From NCBI GenBank assembly GCA_024305745.1, contig JAHRBS010000004.1:3906001-3970000 (forward strand): a DNA stretch of 64,000 bases. The letters are read 5' to 3'. This stretch comes from Polyporus tsugae (Eukaryota; Basidiomycota; Agaricomycetes; Polyporales; Polyporaceae). The first letter of the stretch is position 1. Each line of letters begins with the position of its first letter. Below, in pieces: positions 21,000-31,633 of this stretch. Under the pieces are notes generated by a model that worked only from the letters and a program-made list of their open reading frames with translations, did not search any database and was not told the DNA's origin. The translations under genes and the position numbers were made by a program.

Positions 21000-22084
21000 G
21001 GTGGAGTCGATGTCGCTGTCTCACGTACAACGGAGACAGGAAGAAGAGGTTGGCAGGTGCCGCGGGGTTGCCCGGGATACTTATATGTATGTGGGCTAAG
21101 TTAGTATCTCACCGACTAATTTGTGCCTTTAAACGTGCTCAGATCATTTGACTCATCGGGGCGGGTGGGACTTCTTCGCAGATAGGTGTGTAAGGTCCTA
21201 TGACGAACATAAGTGGGAGCAAGGGCGCCGTACTCCCGAGAAGTAGGATGCAATTGACTGCAGCGTTCACGGCGCGAGCTTACCCAACAGCCGAACCGCA
21301 AGTAAGGACCATGTGGTCACCACGCCGTGTCAATTCCAGTCGGTCACGGAACCTCTGATGTTGAGGATGTGTGTGAACCCACTCACCAGTGGCAGGTATA
21401 CGTAAGTAGTATACTCGCATTCGAATTCATGGCCGAAAGTCGACGGTTCGAGCTTCTTGTGCGGCAAGATGGTACATTGAAGGTACCCACTGGGGTTTGT
21501 AGAGCAAGGAAAGGACTTTGTACCAAACCCCCTCAGCGCACGGAGCCTAAGGATGATCGATGATCGATGACCGATCGACCGCCACGGATCCCCGATCATG
21601 ATCTCGCTTGTCGGACGTAGCCAGACTCAACTCAGCGGAAGCGTTGAGCTGCACCGTCAAGTAAACGGTACTGTACTGGTACTAACTGTCATCGTCCTGC
21701 GGGTGGTGATTTCAATGATTGTCTAGATGACGTCCCCGGGAACATTCATGACCACATTTCGCTATCTGAGGACGTACGTTGAATGTGACTTCGATTCAAT
21801 GCGGGACATGTACAGGTCGTTACGGCGAGCTACAAGACTAACAGATACAGCAAACAGCAAACTACATCTAGTGAACTTTCGTGGAACCGAACAAACTCCA
21901 GATGGGACCAACATCAAGGCAGTGAGTCCACGCACGCGTACAGCAAGATCTACAGGGATGCGGCCGTTAACGATCAGCGCGAACCGTCTCTCACGTACGC
22001 TCGACTCTAGTCTACTCTAGTTGAAGAAGAAACGACGCCATCCGGCGTACGCGGGATGCCCAAGGCGCGTCACAACAAGCGCAA
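21000..22084. other. Intergenic region between the two P450 genes
   Basis: It holds the promoter of P450 A and the 3' flank of P450 B. Apart from the conserved promoter block listed separately, no gene is seen; the short frames lack coding character. Confidence 0.5.
21219..21248 (-). promoter_or_regulatory. Conserved upstream block of P450 A
   Basis: The plus strand reads GCAAGG, then a CCGTACTCCCG core, then AAGTAGGA, about 220-250 bases before the P450 A start. Nearly the same block lies at the same distance from P450 B (24447-24476). Surrounding intergenic sequence is not obviously alike, so this is a candidate transcription-factor site kept after duplication. Confidence 0.4.
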
Positions 22085-24202
22085 TCAAGACTCGGACGCC
22101 CCCTGGCGTTTCCTAAAGAACACCTCCCCACGGGGTGGAAGAACGGTGGTACCGAAGAGCGTGTCCGCAGGTCGTTTGCCGTCACCGCCGAGCTTCAGGT
22201 CGTAAGTGAGGACGATGTGCGCGAGGACCATCTTTACCTCGTTCGCCGCGAACCACCGCCCCGGGCTGTACGAGGGAGGGTCAGAATATGTGCCTGTGTA
22301 TGGGCGGCAGCGGGAGGGGAGGAGACGTACCAAGCGTGCTTGCCGTGGCCGAAGGGCAGGAAATCGGCGGACGTGGTGACGATCTGGTGCCTCTGGGACC
22401 CGCCTTCGCCTTCGCCTGTACGCATCTTTGCGAAGCGGAAGGGGTCGAGCACCTCCGGGTCGGGGTAGATGGACGCCTCATGGTGCGTGGGGCCTGCGGC
22501 AGCGACGATGCTGGTGCCCTTCGGGATAAATGTCCCGTCGCTCAAGGTGACGTCTTTTACTGCCTTGCGGAAGAGCCCGACTGGTGGGCGCAAAGGAGAG
22601 TGGTCAGTTACGAAACCGCTGAACCTGTTAGTATGACAGGAGAAATACGAACCGAGGCTCAGTCCGTGGTAACGCAAGGTCTCCCTGCACACGCTATCGA
22701 GCTTCCACATTTTGCCAATGGCCGCCTTGGTCCAGCCATCCGTAGCGATGGCGGATTCCACCTCTTCCCGAATTTCTGGAATGAGCTCGGGCATGGCAGC
22801 GAGATCATAGAGTGCGTGGGCGATGGTCTATACGGGTGAACCAGGATGTCAGTACCGCGTAGGGAGAGACATTACGAGAAACATAGGATGCACATTGGAG
22901 GTCGTATGGATAGCTGCGAAGTTGACGAGGAATATGCGTTCCACGATCTTATAATCAGTACTCTTCCTGGGAATAGCTTCTTCCATGATCCACTGAAGCA
23001 TATCAACCTGTGACGCGGGTCACTATTGAGTGTATGTCGTTGCAAACCCTTGACAGGATACATACCGGCTTGTCAGACCAGTCGTCCCCAAGCTCCCGCA
23101 TATTCGTCCTTCGGTCGGTGATCAACGGTTGGAGGTGTCTCATCCCCTGACCGATAGTCTTCTTCGCTCTGCTGAACGTATGTCCGAAAAATCTGTTCAG
23201 CTAGCGTGAGATACCCTCTGTTTGATTTACGATGGGGCACCTTACGGCTTTAAGAAGTATGGAAAGGCGTTGAGAAAGAACCGATCCTTGAGCACATCCA
23301 AAGTGAAGCGAAGCAGCAACGCCAAAAACTCTTTGTTGCGGCCTGCAAACTCGACACTTGAGCTGATCTATCGGCTGAGAAGTGGAAGACGAGGACGTAC
23401 AGAGTGGGACCCCGACGAATGCGCGGCTACCGGTTCTTGCGATGACCTTCATCATCGTGGCCATACCGCTCACAGGAGTCCACTCTTTGCCAATTCAGTT
23501 CAATGAAAAGAGGGCCTGACTGACAAAGGGCTCACCGTCGCCCTTCGTAGGGATGTAGTCCGACACCGCAAGCCTCATCTCGTCGACGACATCCGGAAAA
23601 ATGACCGGGAGCGCTCGCGTCAGCTTCACCTTTATGATCTCGGTTTCGTACGGGTCGTCGAATGCCTCGTGCCCAATGGTATACCTCATCTGGATGATCT
23701 GTAGTGGGTGGATAAGTCAACGTAAGATAAGATATGCGACCGCATTCGCATCCGTACGTCTTGAACGGCCACTGGGGTCGATAGCTCGTCGTCAGGTCGC
23801 CGCCAGAGTTCGTCGACCAGCTTGCGCCCGGAAACGACGACAAGCCATTTGTCGAGCTGTGCGACTTTGAAGGCGGAGCCGTAATGCTGTGAAACAGACT
23901 ATCTGAGCGGATCCGAAGTTGGCGCGGTCATGGAGGAGATAAACAGACCTTCTGGTAACCTTCAAATATTACCTTCCTCCCGTTACGCAGGTAGTTGAGC
24001 GCTGTCAACATCGATAGTCCCGGAGCAGATGGCCCGCCCACGGTGGGGATGGACCTCAACTGTTCGGGTAATTAGTGTATCATCGGCCGTCTGCAGCTCT
24101 TTGAGGACTGCTTACAGGCTCGGTCTGCCATCGGACGACGTAGATGACCACTAAAATGGCCACGCCGGCGAGAATGAGTGGCTGAGGGTCCTCCACCGCC
24201 AT
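22085..24202 (-). CDS. Cytochrome P450 monooxygenase B
   Basis: This is a tandem paralogue of P450 A, with matching intron positions from the N-terminal anchor (DPQPLILAGVAILVVIYVV) to the split haem cysteine. The protein is about 500 residues. The I-helix reads AAIHTTS, ExxR is ETLR within DSVCRETLRYHGL, the PERF-like region is DPFRFAKM, and the haem loop reads FGHGKHACPGRWFAANEVK. No stop or frame break was found once introns are removed. The pair should hydroxylate small hydrophobic metabolites at the ER with a cytochrome P450 reductase supplied from elsewhere. No terpene synthase or other biosynthetic partner lies next to it, so the substrate stays open. Confidence 0.9.
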
Positions 24203-24446
24203 GAGTGAGATGATTCAGAGGTCACCGGCCAGCTGGGCAGCTGGAAGAAGGTAGAGGGAAGAAGTTGAGTAGACAGGCAGAGGGCTACAGAGGGTACTTA
24301 CATATGTCGACGCGCACCATCCCTGTCACTGACTATTCGGATAGGGGATGCGAACCGTCCGTGGTACCGCTCATTGGGGCTTGTCGTTTCTGAATCGGAA
24401 CGTACGGAGAGTTGCCGGGTAAGGATGATGAGTCACCTGTGCGAAT

Positions 24447-24476
24447 GCAAGGAGGCCGTACTCCCGGAAAGTAGGA
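24447..24476 (-). promoter_or_regulatory. Conserved upstream block of P450 B
   Basis: The plus strand reads GCAAGGAGG, then CCGTACTCCCGG, then AAAGTAGGA, ~245 bases upstream of the P450 B start. It matches the block before P450 A at almost every position and at the same distance. Confidence 0.4.
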
Positions 24477-24977
24477 CAGTTTGGTAATGCTCTTGCTTCC
24501 CTTGAACAGGCCGTGTATGAATGGAGTGCCGATTATGGTTGTCACTGTACGCACAGGATTGCTGTGTGTGCCCAGGTGTAAACGCCAAGGGGCTAGACTG
24601 ATCGTGCCACGGAGCGATTATTGGCTGGCCGATGACCATGGTGCGATGGGGATGAGGCCTGGGGGTGAAAGAGGACTGGGAGATGCAGTTGCGGCTTCAA
24701 GCTCAAGCTTCACCGAGTCGACGGCCAAGGCCAAGATCTCACCGGCACCGGCGAGCCGGCGGCGTCCCTCGATCGAGATCTGGGTTGGTGACCGTGGCGA
24801 CCGGTCTAGGTCGCTACGTCACTGACTTGACGAGTCCTCTCACGCTCGTCCAGTGGCAGCCTGAGCCTCTGCAGCGAAAATCCCTCTCAGCTTCCCGCGC
24901 GACACCGGACAACGGCTGGCAACGCTGCCCTCGTCGCACTCCGCCTCCTCTTGCTCTTCCATTGCGCTCGATGCGCC

Positions 24978-27361
24978 ATGCCACCTAGCCGCAGTCTTCC
25001 CGACATCCTCGTCACCGGACGGCCCTCTCACTCGGACTACCGCGTTCTCACTCCCCGCACCCCACACTCTCGCGCAGGACGTGCAGAGGAAGGTTATACC
25101 CCAGTCGAACTCCAGGCATTTCAAGAAGACGAGAGCCAAGGTTGGAGAACCCAGCAGCAGCAGCAGCAATCTCAGCCTCTGCTCTCATCGGGCTACAGGA
25201 GTCGTGGAGATGACAGTCCTGCAGTCAAGGATGCAGAGAGGCGGTCAGTCAAGTACTGGGTTCAATCCGCAGTGAACACGCTCCCCCTCGCTGGCGGCTC
25301 ATTCGTAGCCTTCCTCCTCCTCGCATTCATCGTCGTGTCCATCACGAAACCCGGGAAACTAGAGTCAGCGTTCTTGCAAGTACCAGGAGCCTTCTTGGAG
25401 ACCACAAATCCGAATTTAGCGGCGCCGACGTCAAAGCGACCGTCCCCTTCGGCTTCAGGGCCCCAGCCTACCCCCTCCACATCTGCTTCTGGCCATTCAG
25501 AACCGCATCCTCAGCTAATATTGTACGAAAACTACACCAATTTTCCTCTGACCGGCAACGAATATCGTGCCGAATGCAACAAACTTATGGGAGGATTTAT
25601 GCGCCACGGAGAGTACTGGGAAACTCCTCACGGCAGTGGCATGGACGTTGAACATCACGACGACAACACGAATTACCATTTGCCGGAAGGCGAGCTTACC
25701 AAAGTCTGCTCGAACTCAATCACCTACATGCTTGACGGACACGTTGGCCTCGTTGCGGACCTCGCGCTCATGGCGCAAGCCGCAGCGTTCGCGCGGGAGG
25801 TATGTTCCATTCTTACTCCTGTTCCCAGCATCGCGACATCTAATGACCGGAGCAGCGTAATAGGACATTCCTGATAGACGATACCCATTGGAATCGCGGC
25901 AAGCAAGTGTGCGATTGGCCCTCGGCTCATCATACTAACAACGTCCATGTACAGATGGTCGGACTACTTCCAACCCGTCCGCTTCCTTGATCCTGGCCCA
26001 GAGCCAGGCTGCCGCGCGCCTCCACCCGAGGGTAAGTGGCAACTCCTGTGAAGCCCGTCGAAAGACTCACGCGCTGTCACCACGTTACCAGAACTCGTCG
26101 CTTGTCCCCGGACCGCAAGGTGCGCGAACTAGTATATCCTGATAACTTTTGGCTGATGTCCGTTACAGACATTGGGTAGGTATAGATACATGCACCTTCC
26201 CAACCACATGCGCCTTATGAACATTATTCGCAGGTCATCAGCTCGCGCACAGCAATGTACCACTTGGGTCATGAATTCTCTGAAGGATACGAGGACGGGT
26301 ATGTCGACCTCCCATCAAGCTCTCTACGATGCTGATCAACATATGTGAAGGTTTGGCCACCATATGAACCGATTCAAGCTTATCTACGAACGCGCACGAG
26401 TGGCCTTCCAAGAAACCATCCGCCCGAACGCCCACACGGCTAAACTCATCCGGGCCGCACGCACGGAGCTCCTCTCGACGCTCTCGACGCCTCCCGCATC
26501 TCCCAACCTCGGCTCCCCACACGAGCCAGGTCACCAGTCTGCCGCAGTGCATGGCCGAGACGCCTCCTCTGACGACTCTCCCCAGTCACCGCGTTCAAAC
26601 AACCCTGCGCCCTACGTTGGCGTCCACATCCGGAAGGGCGACCGTCTCCCCGCCGCGATTCCCTTCTACCACGATGGGACGATCCCCTTGGCGAAATACG
26701 TCGCCGGTGCGCGCCAGGCGTGGGTCAGGTTCTACGAGAACGCGTCGTCTGCCCCCGCCGACGTCGGTGCCGCCGCGCACGAGAGCAAGAGCAGCGAGGA
26801 CATGTCCTCCGGGCAGGAGGACCGCTACCCTGCGCCGCCCGTGATGTGGCTCGCGTCGGACTCGCCGGCCGCGGTGCGCGAGTTTGAGGGGAGCTTCTCG
26901 GCGGCGACGGCGCTCTTCTCGCTGAACCGGAGCGAGAACGCGGGCGTGCGCGCGCTGGCGCCCGTGCGCGAGTACGTGCAGACGGAGTTCGAGCGGGAGC
27001 CGCTGGCGGAACGTGTGCGGCTGACACGGGGGATGGTCGTGGACCTGGCGATGGTGAGCGGGCTGTGGGCGTTCCCTGGGGAGGTCGTCCCTGGGGCGGT
27101 TGTGTGCGCGGAGGGGTGAGTACCTAACTCGTCCCCCTTTGTTGTTGTGTCCGGGTGCTGACGGTGCGTTTTTGCGGTCTGTCGTGTAGGTCGAATGTGT
27201 GCCGGGTATCCGCCCTGGGCTTTGGGTTCGAACGTGCGTTCGGATTCGACGACGACGGAGACCATTACTCGGGCGACCCGAATACGGCGCGAGCACGTTG
27301 GGTCGACGTCGACGTCGAGGGCAGGATCGTGCCTGCGTGGCATGCATTCGAGCTTCATTAG
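24978..27361 (+). CDS. Type II membrane glycosyltransferase, fucosyltransferase-like
   Basis: Eight exons (24978-25799, 25856-25902, 25955-26031, 26092-26119, 26169-26175, 26234-26298, 26351-27115, 27190-27361) give 660 residues. A ~95-residue cytosolic tail is followed by one membrane helix (FVAFLLLAFIVVSI), a Ser/Pro stem and a lumenal catalytic region, the standard Golgi enzyme topology. The block APYVGVHIRKGDR with the later WLASDSP resembles the nucleotide-sugar-binding motif of alpha-1,6-fucosyltransferase (GT23) and related enzymes (VGVHVRR). Exon 5 is only 7 nt. The second intron uses a GC donor (AA|GCAAGT). Donor sugar and acceptor are unknown; the fold assignment is by motif only. 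Confidence 0.75.
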
Positions 27362-28146
27362 GACCGGGTGTGCTTAATCTAGCGGCCTGCATATACATAT
27401 ATATCTTGTCATTCCTTTTCGTTCAACCCACATCCCTCAGTTTCCCTCAGGCATGTCGAAGACCTGCCCCGCTAACAGCGACATCCGTCACCCTTCCCAC
27501 AACCCAGGGCTGGAGTGACCCGATAGTCACAATCTCGTTGCCTGGTCCTTCCCTCAAATTCTTCAATTCCACAATGACCCCAGACGAATTCAACGACGTC
27601 CGGGTCGTTGCATAGGCTGTTCAAATGTCGTCATTGAGCAGTGTGGTATGAGCGATGGGCTACATGAGGTTATCCCATGATCTGAGAGGGTGGGCGCCTG
27701 ATGTCGTTGGCCGATAGGGAACAGAATGGAGCATTTAAAGCGCACTGCAGATAAAGATAAAGTCGTGGCAGCTCTACGAACATCTCGCCTGCGAACAACG
27801 GCGGTCAGATTCACGTCAGGGAACATTGCGATGGGCTGACGATCGAAGCACGTACAATTGCGTATCGCTGCAGGCGGTGACACATGAATACACGAGGTGA
27901 TTGCAACCCTCAGAACGTCTTCATTTCCTCCGGGAGGTCGGTTTCAAAAAATTTTTGAGGAAGAATTCCTGATAATGGGCGGCGAGGGATCGCACGGAAG
28001 GCTCGCGCCTATTGGGAAAGAAACAGCCCCGTCCTGGTTACTTGTCAGGTAGAGCCACTACAACGATCGCGACGAAAAGCAGATCTATAATCCATCAACC
28101 AACTCTACAACATCTTACTAGGGAGCTAACTATCTTGGAGTAAGTA
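27362..28146. other. Gene-free stretch
   Basis: This is the 3' flank of the glycosyltransferase. No supportable gene, tandem repeat or inverted repeat is visible. Confidence 0.45.
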
Positions 28147-28698
28147 CTAATTCCGCTTTGTATGCTGCCAACGACGACTTACGCCTGCGACTGAAGAGAA
28201 GAGTTTGACGACACGCAGGGTCAGGGACGTCGACAGAACGGGCGGTGGATGTGGCCCGGTCGTGCTGGGATTCGCAGGATTCAGCACGTTGTTAGGTGTG
28301 GCTGATCCGAACTTTAGATCGTCTGAAATAGCTTCATTGAGAAATCTTCCGACAAACGGCGATTGCGCATAGACACCAGTGGAGAAATGATCGTTGAGAA
28401 CTGACCTCTGGAAGGCATGAAGTGAGGAAGCAAATCGTACATACTGCAGCTGATCAGCTTTAGTCTGAATACCACGGCTCCTGTGGTGTGTTGCAGGGTC
28501 CATCCACCGTAGATGTGAGTACTGTATGGCGTGGAGATGGTGACGTGCGCTACTTGGACAAACAGCCGGCGAACCCGCAAGCGGGGTGGAACACACTAAG
28601 CACCAAGTACGGTGGGACTTCAGAAATGAATCATCAGTCGTGCGGGGACCTAAAATTGCGGTGATGTCGCAACGAGAAATTAGACATGGAATATACAA
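28147..28698 (-). CDS. Orphan open frame, 183 aa (weak)
   Basis: An uninterrupted frame with an ATG at 28698 encodes 183 residues without a recognisable domain. Codon third positions are not as GC-rich as in the true genes here and no splice signals are needed or suggested. It lies downstream of DPH4 in the same orientation. It may be a real orphan protein, an exon of an unresolved gene, or chance. Confidence 0.2.
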   Translation of the reverse strand: MYIPCLISRCDITAILGPRTTDDSFLKSHRTWCLVCSTPLAGSPAVCPSSARHHLHAIQYSHLRWMDPATHHRSRGIQTKADQLQYVRFASSLHAFQRSVLNDHFSTGVYAQSPFVGRFLNEAISDDLKFGSATPNNVLNPANPSTTGPHPPPVLSTSLTLRVVKLFSSVAGVSRRWQHTKRN

Positions 28699-28816
28699 TG
28701 TGACGGAGACTCACTAAAATCCCGCCTTCACCATGTCGCTGCCCGGATCGGAATAGTCGTAATGATGCAGCATCACCACCACCATCCTCGTTGAAGCTCA
28801 GGGCTGGTACTGGTCG

Positions 28817-29245
28817 CTACTGCTCTTCTCCTTCCTCCGCTTCAGCCACCTCGTAACCAACCCATACCACCTCCGAACAGCTCGCGCAACCAACAAGATG
28901 TTGGCCCGCGTCAAGCATCTCCTCCGTTACGACATACGTTCCTCCACAACGACAAGCATACGTCCACCTCGAGTCCGTCTCGTCGAATTCTTCAAGCGAG
29001 ATCACCTGCGCAGGGCGAGGACCAAGCTGTTTCCGGCTGGATAACCGGAGCCGATCGTACTGGACTCTGAGTTCGGGCGTGTACAGAGTACGAAAGGCGT
29101 CCTTGAGCAAGCCGATGTCAATGCCACCGTTCCCAGAAGCGCGTTTGTCGGGATGTGAGGCAAGAAGAAGACGATGGTACGCAGCCTTGATCTCTGCGGG
29201 CGTCGCAGATGGCGAAATAGAAAGGAGTGCGTAGTAGTCCTGCAT
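28817..29245 (-). CDS. DPH4: DPH4, diphthamide biosynthesis J-domain protein
   Basis: A single exon encodes 142 residues. The N-terminus is a J domain (QDYYALLSISPSATPAEIK) with the HPD triad at residues 31-33. The C-terminus is a CSL zinc finger: CRCGGTYVV, then GQHLVGCASC and WVGYE, giving the CxC...CxxC zinc site. The J domain plus CSL finger is the exact plan of Dph4 (yeast Jjj3, human DNAJC24), which works with Dph1-3 in the first step of diphthamide formation on elongation factor 2. The start at 29245 is chosen because J domains begin here; the frame is open further upstream to 29479. It shares a ~210 bp divergent promoter with the ING gene. Confidence 0.92.
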   Translation of the reverse strand: MQDYYALLSISPSATPAEIKAAYHRLLLASHPDKRASGNGGIDIGLLKDAFRTLYTPELRVQYDRLRLSSRKQLGPRPAQVISLEEFDETDSRWTYACRCGGTYVVTEEMLDAGQHLVGCASCSEVVWVGYEVAEAEEGEEQ

Positions 29246-29453
29246 GGGATCGCCCAGCAGGTTGGGTATAAAGCGAGAGCGTCGAGGAGATGGTCGTGGT
29301 CGCCGTCCAAGCCACATCTCTCCCGCGTCCCCGTTGACCACGAGCGGCCCGCCGGTCCGACCCCTAGCGCCTCTCTGTTTTCGCTGGTGTGGCGCAGATC
29401 TACAGGCCATGTGCCTTTCCCCCACCTGGCCAGCCCACATCCACTCGAGCACC

Positions 29454-31120
29454 ATGTCTCGTCGACAACAGCACATCATGAACTACCCCTCCAACGCAAG
29501 CTCCCCCGTCGACACGGCACTCAGCCTCGCCTGTCTCTCCGAGTACGCACACACCCTCGACAGCCTCCCGATGGACCTCTCCCGCTCCTACGGCGACCTC
29601 CGCGAGCTCGACGCCGTGCTCTCGTCCTCGATGGCGCTCCTCACTACGAAGGTCAACGAGCTCATAGCTATGATCGAGAACAATAAAGGCACGAAAGACG
29701 ATCGCCTCTACCTCCTCACCGAGATATCGGAGGAGGCCGCGCGCCTCAAGCTCGGCGGCGAGGACAAGATCCGCGTCGCCTGCCACGCCGCCGACGGGCT
29801 CCGTGCCCATCGAACGCACATGCGGGCCCTCCTCGACCGTATTCCCGACAAGGACTTCGCGAGGGCCGCCGAGCAGCTCGGGAGGAAGACCGTGTTCCCG
29901 CACGTCACCTCGAAGCAATTCTACCCGCCTGGCATGACGGGCGAGGGCGGGCGCCGCAATCGGCGCACGGCTGGTGCCAGTGCAGGCTATGGGGGACTCC
30001 TTTTGAACGGCGCGGATCCCAGTCCGGAGAAGAAGAAGAGGCGGGTGCAGAGGGACGACGACGACGATGTTACGAGGACACCGAGCAAGAAGGAGCGTCT
30101 CGACGGCGCTCCCCCTCCGCGGCAGAGAAACGGGGGCAGGGCCAAGAAGTACGTGTTCATCCTTCCTTTGAATACGGTTGCCCCTCGCGATGTTTGGAGT
30201 TCCGGTGCTGCTCCCGCCCGTCTGGCGGCCTGCGTATTCGTTGGGCGCTTGTGGAGGTCGCGCTAGACGCGCCTGTGGCGGCAGCATCATGCGACGCTCC
30301 AGTGCATTGTTATGCGGCATTTCTGCCTCATCCTCGGATTGCTTTATACGCCACTCGCGCTCTCTGCTCCTTTACCTCGCCATCTGACATAAATACCCCA
30401 GGGTCGCCGCAGAAAGACCTCTGTCTCCCACAGGGTCTGTCGCCTCCGTGGCATCGCATCTCCCGCAGAACTCTGTCGCCCAACACACGACTGCCGTCTC
30501 TCGCCAAGCCGCCTCTGGCCGCGCAGGCAGCAACTCATCGTCTCACAAACGCGTACAAGAGGCAGCAGCTCGCCGCGACGCATACAGCGCTCAACCTCCA
30601 TCCACCAGTCACCCTTCCCTACCCCCACCCTTCATGGCGAACCCGGCAGGAGCTCTCCCCGAACCACACGGTACTGCTATAAGCAACGTATCAGAATGGC
30701 CGCATGGACAGCTCGAGGGCCCTGGGATGCCCGTCGCACCCAAATTCCCACAGGTGTCGCAGGAGGGGAACGACGGCGCGATGAGCGCGGGCGGCGAGCC
30801 CGACGGAGACGCGGAGGACAACCGGACGTACTGCTTCTGCGACGGGGTTAGCTACGGGGAGATGATCGGGTGCGATGACGAGGAGTGCGAGAGGGAATGG
30901 GTGAGTGACGATCGTGCTTATTCCTCCTTCCCTGCATGCACCTAACGGTGCTACCTGCGTCCAGTTCCATATCGCCTGTGTTGGCCTCACTGTTCCCCCC
31001 ACGGGTACGTGGTACTGCAGCAAGTGCCTCGAGCGGCGCCAGAACCAGAAGAAATCCGGGAGAGGTGGGAAGAAGAGAACCGCGGGAGGGCGCTCCGCTG
31101 CCAGAAACCATGCTGCATGA
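29454..31120 (+). CDS. ING family PHD-finger protein (Yng2/Pho23-like)
   Basis: Exons 29454-30148, 30402-30900 and 30965-31120 give 449 residues. The N-terminal ~110 residues form the helical ING domain (LACLSEYAHTLDSLPMDLSR to AIRVACHAADGLRAHR-like region). A long basic linker with a KKKRR stretch follows. The C-terminus is a PHD finger, C4HC3: YCFCDGVSYGEMIGCDDEEC, then EREWFHIACVGL and GTWYCSKC. ING proteins read trimethylated H3K4 and guide histone acetyltransferase (NuA4) or deacetylase (Rpd3) complexes. All zinc ligands are present. Intron 1 is unusually long for this window (253 nt). The ATG at 29454 is preferred; ATG 29478 is also possible. Confidence 0.92.
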
Positions 31121-31633
31121 CGCATGCGTGTCGTCGTGCAGTCTTCATCGTTATTCTTGGTACGTACGTCATGCGCGTGAAGGTGGTAAAAGATGTGCTG
31201 ATCGTCGTACACCTTCATCAGTATACTTGCTTAGAGTTCGCCGGATTTGGCATCTGTATCGCGTCTTGTGTACACTAGGCCTCGTCAATTGCTGCTCTCT
31301 TAATCCGTCTCGCCCCCATCACGCGGTTGGCGTCGTTTACTGAGACGCACTGTGGAGCGCTTCGCGAGCCCGGGATAAGCGCGATTTCGCGCGGTCGAAC
31401 CAAAACGCACTATAGTAATCCCCCGGATGTGTTTTAGGACAGAAGACGCATCGGCACTGCTACCGCGTCGGACGTGCCGTTGTACAAAGCTCCAAGCCGG
31501 AGCGCGTGGAACCGAGTAGCCAGCGATCGACATTGACTGCTCCCGCCACGAGCTTCAATATAAAGAGTGGTACGTAAAGTTGCTTTAAGTCTCTTTGTCT
31601 TCGACCCTTCGACACCTCCACAAGTACCCCAGC

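Noticed and set aside
18880..27361. Biosynthetic gene cluster around the P450 pair
   Set aside because: No terpene synthase, polyketide synthase, NRPS, methyltransferase or pathway regulator lies nearby; the glycosyltransferase has a Golgi-type membrane plan rather than that of a natural-product enzyme.
26595..27398. A 267-residue minus-strand frame opposite the glycosyltransferase
   Set aside because: Very Arg/His-rich shadow of a GC-rich exon with a matched plus-strand domain (VGVHIRKGDR).
29400..30320. A 306-residue minus-strand frame
   Set aside because: It is antisense to the ING gene, whose ING and PHD domains are clear.
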